Shown: piece after piece, positions 1 to 7,634 of the stretch
How the letters are laid out: every line of letters starts with the position of its first letter
Numbering within the stretch: the first letter of the stretch is position 1
Assembly (NCBI GenBank): GCA_905235805.1
Contig: CAJOMV010000059.1
Coordinates: 1 to 34,395, forward strand
Source: an uncultured Ruminiclostridium sp.
GTDB taxonomy: Bacteria > Bacillota > Clostridia > Oscillospirales > Ruminococcaceae
Direction: 5' to 3'
Length of the DNA: 34,395 nt
Translations under genes and position numbers: made by a program
Notes under the pieces: generated by a model
Told to the model about the DNA's origin: nothing
What the model saw: the letters and a program-made list of their open reading frames with translations, nothing else
The model's database searches: none

Positions 1-28
1 ACGCGCGGTCTGTCGGTCAACCCCCTCT

Positions 29-62
29 GGCACCGTAGGTGCCACCTCCCCCAGTGGGGGAG
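29..62. repeat. Two adjacent short hairpins
   Basis: GGCACC-GTA-GGTGCC (29-43) is followed directly by CTCCCCC-AGT-GGGGGAG (46-62). Both are perfect inverted repeats. Nothing here codes for a protein. The pair resembles dispersed intergenic repeats of Clostridia, but only one copy is visible in this window. Confidence 0.55.
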
Positions 63-147
63 ACACGTTGCATCCGAATTCCGTCTGTTACGTCCTGCTT
101 TTTTTGTAACTCTCTGCCTCGCAGCCGTTATGCTCTGCAAGTATTAT

Positions 148-341
148 AGTAAAATAAGCCTGTCATTTCGTACTGAGATGACAGGCTTTTTTACTTTCTT
201 ATCTTTCAAAAGGCGCACAGCCTCTGCCCGCTGCAGGCGCAGCAATTAAAGTTTTTTGAAAGGGGGTCTGGGGGAAAAATTTTTTGAAAAAAATTTTTCC
301 CCCAGTCTTGAGCGCAAGCGACTTTCTCGAGCGCAGGCGAC
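148..341. repeat. Modular intergenic repeat, copy 1
   Basis: Modules in plus-strand order are: the GTCATTTCGTACTGA hairpin (156-188), a CTTATCTTTC link, a GCCCGCTGCAGGCGCAGCAA block (about 217-245), a long perfect hairpin with CTGGGGG arms (268-305), and two 15-mers of the form CT(T/C)GAGCGCA(A/G)GCGA (307-321 and 326-340). The last 15-mer ends one base from the fliJ stop codon. Modules recur near 12800-13022 (inverted) and 22473-22556. No ORF with gene-like features overlaps it. Confidence 0.7.
156..192. terminator. Bidirectional terminator-like hairpin
   Basis: AAGCCTGTCAT and ATGACAGGCTT (156-166 and 178-188) form an 11-bp stem. A T-run follows on the plus strand, and a T-rich stretch also follows on the minus strand. 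It lies downstream of fliJ and could end the flagellar transcript. An inverted, diverged copy lies at 12988-13016, so it is also part of a dispersed repeat. Confidence 0.6.
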
Positions 342-794
342 TTAATCGGAATGAGCTTTACGCCAGTCGGCGTTAGAAACGAACTCCTCGATGAACTGCT
401 CATTCTCTTTCTGCTCGGCAGCCTTATACTCCTCGATCTGCTGTTCCTCGAGCTTTTCGAGCTTGGAGACCTCCATGGTAGCGTCGATGACCACCTGGAG
501 CTGGTGTTCAATCTCGCGGTTCTTCATGAGGATCTGGTGGCGCTTCATGTGGAGCTCCTGCTGTTTGGCGTTGATATAACGCTTGTGTATCGCTATATCG
601 GTGGCATTGGTCACCTGCTTGTATTTCTCAAGCAGCTCGCGGTTAAGGCGGGCAAGCTCCTCGAGTATGTCCTCCAGCTCCGCTTCGAGCTGGGCGAGGT
701 CAGCCCGCAGCTCCGCGAGCGTTCCCTTCTCGGTATCGAGGGTCTGCTCGCGGAACTCCTTCAGTCTCTGCAAAGTGAACACGAACCTTTTCAT
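342..794 (-). CDS. fliJ: Flagellar export chaperone FliJ
   Basis: This 150-residue, highly charged protein is predicted to be almost wholly alpha-helical coiled coil. The N-terminus (FVFTLQRLKEFREQTLDTEK) is typical of FliJ. FliJ is a soluble part of the flagellar type III export apparatus; it sits in the FliI ATPase ring and escorts export chaperones. The start at 794 has a strong AAGGAGGGG site 9 bases upstream. It lies 22 bp after fliI, last in the flgB-to-fliJ operon. The stop codon abuts a dispersed intergenic repeat, and no further flagellar gene follows in the window. FliJ sequences diverge widely, so position in the operon carries much of the identification. Confidence 0.9.
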   Translation of the reverse strand: MKRFVFTLQRLKEFREQTLDTEKGTLAELRADLAQLEAELEDILEELARLNRELLEKYKQVTNATDIAIHKRYINAKQQELHMKRHQILMKNREIEHQLQVVIDATMEVSKLEKLEEQQIEEYKAAEQKENEQFIEEFVSNADWRKAHSD

Positions 795-816
795 GCGGGC
801 AGCCCCTCCTTTTCTT

Positions 817-2121
817 TTAGCTTACTGCTTCCTTCAGCAGTCTGATAGTCTCGTCGAGCGAGAAGCTCTCATTTGTTTTCTGACACAGGAAGGCGTTTAT
901 CTTGTCTATCTTGCTGATAGCCTCGTCGAGCTTGGGATTTGTTCCCGTCTTGTACGCTCCTATCGAGATAAGATCGACATTCGCGTTGTAGAGCGCCATG
1001 AGGTTGCGCATACGGCTCGCCGCTTCCTTGTGTGACTCGTCGCAAATCATCGACATAAGTCGGGATACGCTCGGGAGAATGTCGATAGCGGGGTAGTGGT
1101 TCTGGGCGGCTATCTTTCGTGAGAGAATGATGTGTCCGTCAATGATACCGCGGACGGTATCGGCTATCGGCTCATTGGTGTCGTCGCCCTCGACGAGCAC
1201 CGCATAGATCCCGGTGATGCTTCCCTTCTCAAAGCAGCCCGCCCGTTCGAGGAGCTTCGGCATTTGCGCGTAGATCGACGGCGTATATCCTCGCGCGATA
1301 GGCGGCTCGCCTATCGACAGACCGACCTCTCTGTTCGCCATAGCGAAACGTGTCAGATTGTCCATCATCAGCAGCACGTCCTTGCCCTGTGACATGAAGT
1401 ACTCTGCGACCGCTGTGGCAGTCATCGGGCATTTGTAACGCATCATAGCGGGCTGGTCGGACGTTGCCACGACAACCACCGAGCGCGCCATACCCTCTTC
1501 GCCGAGGTCGTTCTCGATAAACTCGCGCACCTCTCTGCCACGCTCTCCCACAAGAGCTATGACGTTGATGTCAGCCTTAACCTTACGGGCTATCATTCCC
1601 ATGAGGGTACTCTTGCCGACACCGGAGCCCGCGAATATACCGATACGCTGACCCTTGCCGAGGGTGAGCAGCCCGTCTATCGCCTTGACACCGAGCTCTA
1701 TCGGCTCGGTGATCTTCGGGCGGGTGAGCGGGTTCGTGGGCTCTCCGGAAATGGATATGCTTCCGGTGTACTGTATCTCCCCGCCGCCGTCTATCGGCTC
1801 ACCTATCGCGTTGATAATGCGTCCTATCATCGCCTCGCCGGTCTTGACGCGGAGCTTGTCGCCGGTATTATCGACCACGCTGCCCGGCCCTACGCCCTCG
1901 ATGTCGGTGTACGGCATCAGCAGGACAGTCTCCTCCTGAAATCCTACGACCTCGGCGTAGATAAAGCTCTGCATATCCTTCGCATAAATGCGGCACACGT
2001 CGCCGATATTGCATTCCGGTCCCGATGACTCGATACTCATGCCGACAATTTTCTCGACCTTACCCATGTGGCGGTAGGTGTCGATAGCTCCCAGCTCTGC
2101 GCGAAAGCCTTTAAGATCCAT
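817..2121 (-). CDS. fliI: Flagellar export ATPase FliI
   Basis: The 434-residue F1-beta-like ATPase has a Walker A motif GSGVGKST (residues 165-172), a Walker B strand VLLMMD (249-254) and the family-specific GYTPSIYAQMPKLLERAG stretch. FliI forms a hexamer at the cytoplasmic face of the export gate and couples ATP hydrolysis to secretion of rod, hook and filament subunits. Length is normal for the family. The start codon is preceded by AAGGAGAAGCAA. The neighbours FliH (regulator) and FliJ (central stalk) are its direct partners. The family also includes type III injectisome ATPases, but the surrounding genes settle it as flagellar. Confidence 0.97.
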   Translation of the reverse strand: MDLKGFRAELGAIDTYRHMGKVEKIVGMSIESSGPECNIGDVCRIYAKDMQSFIYAEVVGFQEETVLLMPYTDIEGVGPGSVVDNTGDKLRVKTGEAMIGRIINAIGEPIDGGGEIQYTGSISISGEPTNPLTRPKITEPIELGVKAIDGLLTLGKGQRIGIFAGSGVGKSTLMGMIARKVKADINVIALVGERGREVREFIENDLGEEGMARSVVVVATSDQPAMMRYKCPMTATAVAEYFMSQGKDVLLMMDNLTRFAMANREVGLSIGEPPIARGYTPSIYAQMPKLLERAGCFEKGSITGIYAVLVEGDDTNEPIADTVRGIIDGHIILSRKIAAQNHYPAIDILPSVSRLMSMICDESHKEAASRMRNLMALYNANVDLISIGAYKTGTNPKLDEAISKIDKINAFLCQKTNESFSLDETIRLLKEAVS

Positions 2122-2184
2122 TTGCTTCTCCTTGATATGGTTATCCCGCCGCAGTGAGAACCGCGGCGGGTCGTTCTTGGTTTA

Positions 2185-3360
2185 TCAGTCGGTGTCTTCA
2201 CCGTCACCCTCGGCGGGGACTTCGATGCTCTGTACATCCGGAGCGTCCGTCTCATAGACTACGTCCGGCACTCCGGACTCGTCCTCGGGCTCCTCCTCCT
2301 TCGCGGCTTTCTTCTTTGTGCCGCGCTTTGACTTCTCGGCAGCCTGATCTCGTATCATATCCTTGATATCCTTGTCGCGGTACTTGCCCTTGCCGAGCTG
2401 CTCTACCATTTTGAGCTGCGTCATCACGCTCGCGTCGGTGATCTCGCTGCCGTCGTCTATCATCAATGTCCCTGCGGGAGCGTCCTCGAGAATTTCCACG
2501 TCGACGTTCTCACAGCTCCTGAACACGTCCTTCAGCAGGTCTTCATCTATCTCCGCTTCCTCGGATATATCCAGCTTTGACAGTGACAGCTTCACGGTCT
2601 TGCTGGAGCGGTACTTCTTTCCCGCCTCGCGTATCATACGGGTTATAACGCCCTTATCCTTCTGCGCGAGCGCTCCGGCAGTGACCTTCTGGCAGATATC
2701 GAATATGGTATCGAAAAGCTGCCGCTCATACTGCATCATTATATCGGTTTTGTCGGCGGTTATCTGCTCCGCGGTGTTCTTAAGCTCCAGCAGACTGTCC
2801 TTGCACTTTTTGAGTGCCTTTACATAGCCGTCGTCATAGCCCTGCTTCTCTCCCTCGGCGTACGCCTTTTTTCGTTCCTCCTCGGCGAGGCGTTTCGATT
2901 CCTCGGCGGCTTCCTTTTTGATTATCTCGGCGCTGTTCCGAGCGTCCTGAACGGTCTGCTCCGCCATTTCCTTGGTCTTCTCGTATATCTCGGTAGCCTT
3001 TTCCCGTGCGCGCAGCACGAACTGCTCTGACTCTCTCTCGTACTTTGCGCGTATCGCCTCGTATTCCGCCACGAGCTTCTCGCGTTCTATGCGCGCTTCC
3101 TCGGCGGAGATCCGTTCGCTTTCCGCTTCCTGTGCTGCTGCTGCGGCGGTGTCTTCGCTGCTCTCGTCGTCCTCTGACCGGTCCTGATTTTCCGATATCA
3201 GATCACGCACTCTTTGCTCGGCTTCCTCCATTGCGTTGAGGGGAAGCTCCTTTCCCTCCGGGCGCCTGCCGTAGATAGTTTTCATAACAGGCTCGTCGGT
3301 ATCAAAATTGTTTACATAAACATAGCTGTTTAAGCGGCCTTTGATAACGCTGCCTGCCAT
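2185..3360 (-). CDS. fliH: Flagellar assembly protein FliH, with extended tails
   Basis: FliH binds and restrains the FliI ATPase and docks it on the C-ring. The middle of this 391-residue protein is a long Glu/Lys/Ala-rich coiled coil (about residues 70-190), followed by the FliH/VATPase-E-like C-terminal domain (about 190-320). At 391 residues it is clearly longer than the roughly 220-270 usual for FliH. The excess is an acidic N-terminal part and a C-terminal tail of about 70 residues that is Lys-rich and then Glu/Asp-rich (KRGTKKKAAKEEEPEDE). The start has GGGAGGAAAGTC upstream. It lies between fliG and fliI as expected. The tails look disordered and their role is unknown. Confidence 0.88.
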   Translation of the reverse strand: MAGSVIKGRLNSYVYVNNFDTDEPVMKTIYGRRPEGKELPLNAMEEAEQRVRDLISENQDRSEDDESSEDTAAAAAQEAESERISAEEARIEREKLVAEYEAIRAKYERESEQFVLRAREKATEIYEKTKEMAEQTVQDARNSAEIIKKEAAEESKRLAEEERKKAYAEGEKQGYDDGYVKALKKCKDSLLELKNTAEQITADKTDIMMQYERQLFDTIFDICQKVTAGALAQKDKGVITRMIREAGKKYRSSKTVKLSLSKLDISEEAEIDEDLLKDVFRSCENVDVEILEDAPAGTLMIDDGSEITDASVMTQLKMVEQLGKGKYRDKDIKDMIRDQAAEKSKRGTKKKAAKEEEPEDESGVPDVVYETDAPDVQSIEVPAEGDGEDTD

Positions 3361-3381
3361 GACTTTCCTCCCTGCGTATCA

Positions 3382-4422
3382 TTAAGCGATGATCTCGTCG
3401 TCGCCGCCCTTGGATATGGTGAGCTTGCCCTCGTCCTCGAGGCGTCGTATGATAGCGACGATACGCTGCTGCGCCTCCTCGACGTCACGCATACGCACAT
3501 TGTGCAGGTACTCGACATCGGTCTGTGTGGACTCCTTGTTTCTCGAGGACATATTCGCGTAGATGACCTCCGCGACCTCTGCCGTGGAGCCCTTGATAGC
3601 GACCGCGAGATCCTTCGGATCGACCTCCGTGATGAACGCCTGTATGGACATGGAATCGAGGTTGACGATATCCTCGAACACGAACATCTTCGAACGTATC
3701 TCGTCCGCGAGCTTCGGGTCGCGGAGATTGAGCTCGTCGAAAATGAACTTCTCGGTCGAGCGGTCGACCTTGTTCAGTACGTCAGCGATGTAGTTCACAC
3801 CGCCGACCTCCATATTTTCGGTGGTGACGATATTCGCGAATTTCTTTTCGAGGGTATTTTCGAGACTCTTGACGACATCGGGGGACGCGGATTCCATTTT
3901 CGCTATTCTCTCAACGACCTCGATACGCATTTCCTTCGGGAGCTCGGCGAGTATCGCCGAAGCCTGATCGCTCCTCGCGTACGAGAGTATCAGCGCGATC
4001 GTCTGCGGGTGCTCGTTCTGCACTATCGCCAGCAGGTTCTTATAGTCCGCCTTGCGGACGAAGGCAAAGGACTTTGATTTGAGCTGCTTGGTTATCTTAT
4101 CGAAAAGCGAAGCCGCAGCCTGCGGTCCGAACGCCTTTTCCAGTATCTCACGGGCGTATTCTATACCGCCCTCGGAAATGACCTTCTGCGTCAGGCATAT
4201 TTCGTAGAAATCGTTGAGCACATCGGTCACGACTTCTACCGGCCAGTAATCCATTTTCGCTATCTCGAGCGTTATCTTCTCTATTTCGTCATCGCCGAAG
4301 AATTTGAACACCTGTGACGCGTTTTCCGAACCAATAGCCGAAATGACCATTGCCGCCTTCTGTATCGTAGTGACCTCCGCGGCACTGCGCGGTACGCTCT
4401 GCTGCTGTCCTTCTTCTGCCAT
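3382..4422 (-). CDS. fliG: Flagellar motor switch protein FliG
   Basis: This 346-residue protein is of typical FliG length. FliG forms the C-ring layer attached to the FliF MS-ring and contacts the stator; it generates torque and sets rotation direction. Recognisable parts are the N-terminal FliF-binding domain (IQKAAMVISAIGSENASQVF), the middle domain with the EHPQTIALILSY motif (FliM contact), and the C-terminal torque domain ending in VRMRDVEEAQQRIV. In the torque helix the usual basic/acidic segment reads SSRNKESTQTDVEY, which differs from the common KRAAALLKDELEF type, so the charged stator contacts are partly rearranged. The ribosome binding site is AGAGGTGA. It is cotranscribed after fliF. 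Confidence 0.96.
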   Translation of the reverse strand: MAEEGQQQSVPRSAAEVTTIQKAAMVISAIGSENASQVFKFFGDDEIEKITLEIAKMDYWPVEVVTDVLNDFYEICLTQKVISEGGIEYAREILEKAFGPQAAASLFDKITKQLKSKSFAFVRKADYKNLLAIVQNEHPQTIALILSYARSDQASAILAELPKEMRIEVVERIAKMESASPDVVKSLENTLEKKFANIVTTENMEVGGVNYIADVLNKVDRSTEKFIFDELNLRDPKLADEIRSKMFVFEDIVNLDSMSIQAFITEVDPKDLAVAIKGSTAEVAEVIYANMSSRNKESTQTDVEYLHNVRMRDVEEAQQRIVAIIRRLEDEGKLTISKGGDDEIIA

Positions 4423-4446
4423 CGGGTATCACCTCTTTGAATAAAT

Positions 4447-6141
4447 TTACTGATCCTCGCCCCTCATCCAGGTACGGATAAGCTGAGCCACGATCTCCGG
4501 ATTGTCCTTGGAGAACTGACGTATCTCCTTCTTGAGCAGAGCGTCGCGGGAGTTCTCGTCCTCCGCCCCGCTTAAGCTCTGGAGCTCATACTCATATTCT
4601 TCATCGGCAGACTGTGCCGGACCTCTTCTCATACTTTCTTCCTCATCATAAGCTATCGAGCCTGCCACTGCGGGACCATGTCCCGCGGCAGCCGCAGCGG
4701 CAGCTGCACGTCTTGCCTTGACTCTCTTCTTGTTGGAGCCTGCCGCCAGCAGCGCCACTACCAGCAGTATGACCAGCAGTATGCCCAGTGCTATCACAAT
4801 GAATACCAGCATATTGCGGTTGCCCTGTACCACAACGCCGCCGTCACCTGCCGACGAGCCTGCGGTCCTGTCGAGCTTGAAGTTCATTGCCATGAATGAC
4901 ACCTTATCTATCGAGGTGCCTATCGCCGTTGCTATGAATTTCTCCCAGCGCTCGGTCTCTGCCTGTGTGATATTCTCCGTATCCTCGTCAACGATGACCG
5001 AGGCGGAGATATTGTCGTAGCTGTAGCCGTCCTTTTCTATCTGGGTGATCTCCTCATTTACGAGGTAATGTATATTTCTCTGTGTTTCGTAATAGAACTC
5101 GTCGCCCTCGCCGATACGCAGGGTAGGGTAATCGGGGGAGATATCGGCATCGACGGTGGTTCCGACAAGTCCGCCCTCCGCGGCATTTCCACCGCCTGCG
5201 GACACATACTCCTCGCTGTCCACCATACCGCCGCGGTTGCCTTCGGAAACGACGGAGGGGGTGTATTCGGTTATCTGCTTTACCGTGGGGTCATAGTTGA
5301 GCTGTACATCGACAGCCACTCTGTAATCGTTGAACGCTCCGCCGAACAGCTCGCCGAGCTTTTCGTTGAGTATAGCGGCTATCCTGTTCTGGAAATCCAG
5401 TCTCCTGCGGTACAGCTCGACCTCGTCCTCTGTGTCAAGGTTCTCGATGACGGTCTCGGAGGTGAGCACTACGCCGGTGCTGTCGGTGACTGTGATATTC
5501 TCCTCCTCGAGCCCCCTTACCGAGCGTCTCACCAGATTGTACACACCCTCGATAGCCTCGGGTGTCAGCGCGTGGTCGAGCTGGAGCATGACCGAAGCGC
5601 TCGCCTCGTCGTGGTTGTCGGAGATGACGTAGTTCTGTGTCTGCGGGATATTGAGAATGACGATAGCGGAATGTATGCCGTCTATCATCGCGAGCGTCGC
5701 TCGGAGGTTCTCCTGAAGCTGCTGCTTCTGCTTCTCACGCTTGTCGGATTCGGTGGAGAACAGTCCCACGCTCTCGTCCCATATATTGTAGTTGAAGGTC
5801 TGCTTCGGGTAGCCCTGCACCGCGAGCTGAGCGCGCAGTGTCTCTACTTGATTGGCTGGCACCATTATCTCGCCCGTAGCCACATTGACGCGGACATCCG
5901 CCTCCGCGACGCCGAGATTGTTCTCGAGCACCGTGATTATCTCGGTCATTTCAGACTCGGTAGCTCCCGTATAGAGCACCGCGTACCGCGTGATCGAATT
6001 TATGACGATAAGAACGATCAGAGACACGACCAGCACTGACGCGACCGATATTATGATTATCCTTACCGTTTTACTGAACGCCTCCCAGCGCGTTTTTATC
6101 GCACCGGAAATTCTGTCCCATATTTCTTTGACTCTATCCAT
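4447..6141 (-). CDS. fliF: Flagellar MS-ring protein FliF
   Basis: FliF forms the membrane MS-ring on which rod and switch are built. The protein has 564 residues. A first membrane helix lies at about residues 27-48 (IIIISVASVLVVSLIVLIVI). Periplasmic ring-building domains follow, including LRAQLAVQGYPKQTFNYNIW, then a second helix near residue 440-465 (MLVFIVIALGILLVILLVV). The C-terminal cytoplasmic tail (KKEIRQFSKDNPEIVAQLIR) is the FliG-binding segment. An alanine run (ARRAAAAAAAAG) follows the second helix. The start has GAAGGGGCAG upstream. A 67-bp gap separates it from fliE. Confidence 0.96.
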   Translation of the reverse strand: MDRVKEIWDRISGAIKTRWEAFSKTVRIIIISVASVLVVSLIVLIVINSITRYAVLYTGATESEMTEIITVLENNLGVAEADVRVNVATGEIMVPANQVETLRAQLAVQGYPKQTFNYNIWDESVGLFSTESDKREKQKQQLQENLRATLAMIDGIHSAIVILNIPQTQNYVISDNHDEASASVMLQLDHALTPEAIEGVYNLVRRSVRGLEEENITVTDSTGVVLTSETVIENLDTEDEVELYRRRLDFQNRIAAILNEKLGELFGGAFNDYRVAVDVQLNYDPTVKQITEYTPSVVSEGNRGGMVDSEEYVSAGGGNAAEGGLVGTTVDADISPDYPTLRIGEGDEFYYETQRNIHYLVNEEITQIEKDGYSYDNISASVIVDEDTENITQAETERWEKFIATAIGTSIDKVSFMAMNFKLDRTAGSSAGDGGVVVQGNRNMLVFIVIALGILLVILLVVALLAAGSNKKRVKARRAAAAAAAAGHGPAVAGSIAYDEEESMRRGPAQSADEEYEYELQSLSGAEDENSRDALLKKEIRQFSKDNPEIVAQLIRTWMRGEDQ

Positions 6142-6208
6142 CGGATACTGCCCCTTCGGGCGTCACTCCTTCGCTTTTGCTTCCTGCTTCGTTTCCTTTT
6201 TCAATCCG

Positions 6209-6544
6209 TTATATGCTCATTCTCATTATCTCGTTGTAAGCGTCAACGACCGCATTCTTTACGTTCACGAGCAGTTCTGTGGCGACCTCTGCCTTGGCAA
6301 TGTTCATCTGCACCTTCTCAAGGCTCTCTGTATCGCCGAGCATGATGTTCATCATATCTTCGCTTTTCTGTGCCTGCGCCTCGGCTGCCTGGTTCCACAG
6401 CCCCGTGAGCGCGTCGAGGAATGTCCCCGTCTCGGGCAGCTCACCCGTCTTTGCGGGCTCCGCCGCTTCGGCAGGAGCGGAGTTGAATGCCTTATCCACC
6501 GCCGGGATAGTATGTATATTGGGCGACATCGGTATTATCTGCAT
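6209..6544 (-). CDS. fliE: Flagellar hook-basal body protein FliE
   Basis: FliE joins the MS-ring to the proximal rod and is the first export substrate. At 111 residues it has family length. The C-terminal half (EDMMNIMLGDTESLEKVQMN, then IAKAEVATELLVNVKNAVVD and AYNEIMRMSI) matches the conserved FliE region, including the final YxEIMRM signature. The start has AGGAGAATGATAT upstream. It lies between flgC and fliF as in most Firmicutes flagellar operons. Confidence 0.95.
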   Translation of the reverse strand: MQIIPMSPNIHTIPAVDKAFNSAPAEAAEPAKTGELPETGTFLDALTGLWNQAAEAQAQKSEDMMNIMLGDTESLEKVQMNIAKAEVATELLVNVKNAVVDAYNEIMRMSI

Positions 6545-6594
6545 ATATCATTCTCCTGAAAAATCAGCCGCTTATTGCGGAGCCTTGCTTCTCG

Positions 6595-7101
6595 TCAGCC
6601 GTTCTGACCTATCGTGAGCGCCTTGTTCGCGAGAGATTTAAGACTGTTGAATATCGTGAGGTTAGCCGAATACGACTGTGTTGCCGCGAGCATATCTATC
6701 TGCTCCTCCGCCACATCGACGTTCGGCAGGTAGTAGTAGCCGTCCTCGTCGGCGTCGGGGTGTGTGGGGTCATACACCGGTGTCGGGGGAGTGGGGTCTT
6801 CGACTATCTGCGTGAGCAGTACGCCCTCCATAGTCTGTTCTCTCTCCCTGCCCGCGAGTCCGCGGAGGTGTTCGAGGCGCTTTCCGAGCACTGTCTTGAA
6901 CTCGATGGCGCTGTAGCTTACGTCCTTAGTCCGGTAGTAGGACTTGTTTTCGGTGAATACCACGTTCTGACGTACATAGGGTCCACCGTTCGCGGTCCTT
7001 GTGGTATCCGCGTTTGCGACGTTCTGCGCTATGACATCGGCGCGTGCGCGCTCTGCCATCATTCCCGAGACCGCTATGTCAAGATTGCTTAAAAATGCCA
7101 T
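6595..7101 (-). CDS. flgC: Flagellar basal-body rod protein FlgC
   Basis: FlgC is one of the proximal rod subunits exported through the basal body. The N-terminus (LDIAVSGMMAERARADVIAQ, then NVANADT) is the rod/hook-family motif. The C-terminus (NVDVAEEQIDMLAATQSYSA) matches the matching helix that pairs with it. At 168 residues it is somewhat longer than the common 135-150. The extra length is around VEDPTPPTPVYDPTHPDADE, a proline/acid-rich loop before the conserved YYYLPNVD segment. The start at 7101 has GGGAGGGCGCAGTAA upstream. It follows flgB closely. Confidence 0.95.
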   Translation of the reverse strand: MAFLSNLDIAVSGMMAERARADVIAQNVANADTTRTANGGPYVRQNVVFTENKSYYRTKDVSYSAIEFKTVLGKRLEHLRGLAGREREQTMEGVLLTQIVEDPTPPTPVYDPTHPDADEDGYYYLPNVDVAEEQIDMLAATQSYSANLTIFNSLKSLANKALTIGQNG

Positions 7102-7116
7102 TTACTGCGCCCTCCC

Positions 7117-7488
7117 TCAGCTCTTTCTCATTGCCGTTCTCATCATAGTGAACTCGGCGTTTATCTGGTTTATCAGAGCCTGATACTGTATCGCGTTTTT
7201 GGCGAACAGTGCGCTCTGTGTATCGGAATCGACGTTGTTTCCGTCGGGCTGGTCCTTCGTATTCTCGTCGGTATGTATCACCGAGGCGAGCTCGAGGCGC
7301 TTCTTGCCTGTTGACAAGCCCTTTGCGTCCATCTGCTCCTTCAGCACTCCGGCGAAATACAGGTACTTCGCCTTATACTCGGGCGTGTCCACATTGGCGA
7401 TATTCTGCGCTATCACCTGCTGCTGCCTGACCAGCAGATCGAGACCCTGCTCCGCTATACGGAACGAGGTGGTATCAAACAATGCCAT
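7117..7488 (-). CDS. flgB: Flagellar basal-body rod protein FlgB
   Basis: FlgB is a proximal rod subunit and the first gene of this operon. The N-terminal motif VRQQQVIAQNIANVDTPEYK is the conserved rod-protein signature, and the C-terminus (NAIQYQALINQINAEFTMMR) forms the pairing helix. The 123-residue length is normal. CGGAGGTCATT lies just upstream of the ATG at 7488. A near-consensus promoter is visible further upstream (7546-7574), giving a 5' leader of about 50 nt. It begins the minus-strand unit running to fliJ. Confidence 0.95.
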   Translation of the reverse strand: MALFDTTSFRIAEQGLDLLVRQQQVIAQNIANVDTPEYKAKYLYFAGVLKEQMDAKGLSTGKKRLELASVIHTDENTKDQPDGNNVDSDTQSALFAKNAIQYQALINQINAEFTMMRTAMRKS

Positions 7489-7545
7489 AATGACCTCCGT
7501 TTTGTTTCACTCGGCAAAACACGACATATTGTGTCATAATAATTT

Positions 7546-7574
7546 ATTATACCACACATCTTGATATTTTTCAA
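7546..7574 (-). promoter_or_regulatory. Sigma-A-type promoter of the flgB-fliJ operon
   Basis: Read on the minus strand, -35 TTGAAA (7574-7569) and -10 TATAAT (7551-7546) are separated by 17 bp. The flgB ATG lies about 50 nt downstream of the likely start. No sigma-28-like pattern was recognised, so this class of flagellar genes may be transcribed by the housekeeping sigma factor. Confidence 0.7.
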
Positions 7575-7615
7575 TATTTTTTGCCGAATTTCTGCTTATT
7601 TTTTCAACTTTCGGG

Positions 7616-7634
7616 CAGGAAATCATTTCCTGCG
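7616..7634 (-). terminator. Hairpin at the end of the unknown membrane gene
   Basis: GCAGGAAAT-C-ATTTCCTGC is a perfect inverted repeat overlapping the stop codon of the gene ending at 7623. Reading on the minus strand, an A-rich rather than strong T-rich stretch follows, so termination is possible but not certain. Confidence 0.4.

Noticed and set aside
1-62. CRISPR array from the adjacent short hairpins
   Set aside because: Two different hairpins, no regular repeat-spacer pattern and no cas genes.
148-341. Insertion sequence remnant
   Set aside because: No transposase-like coding, no target duplication and no matching terminal repeats; it behaves as a modular non-coding repeat.
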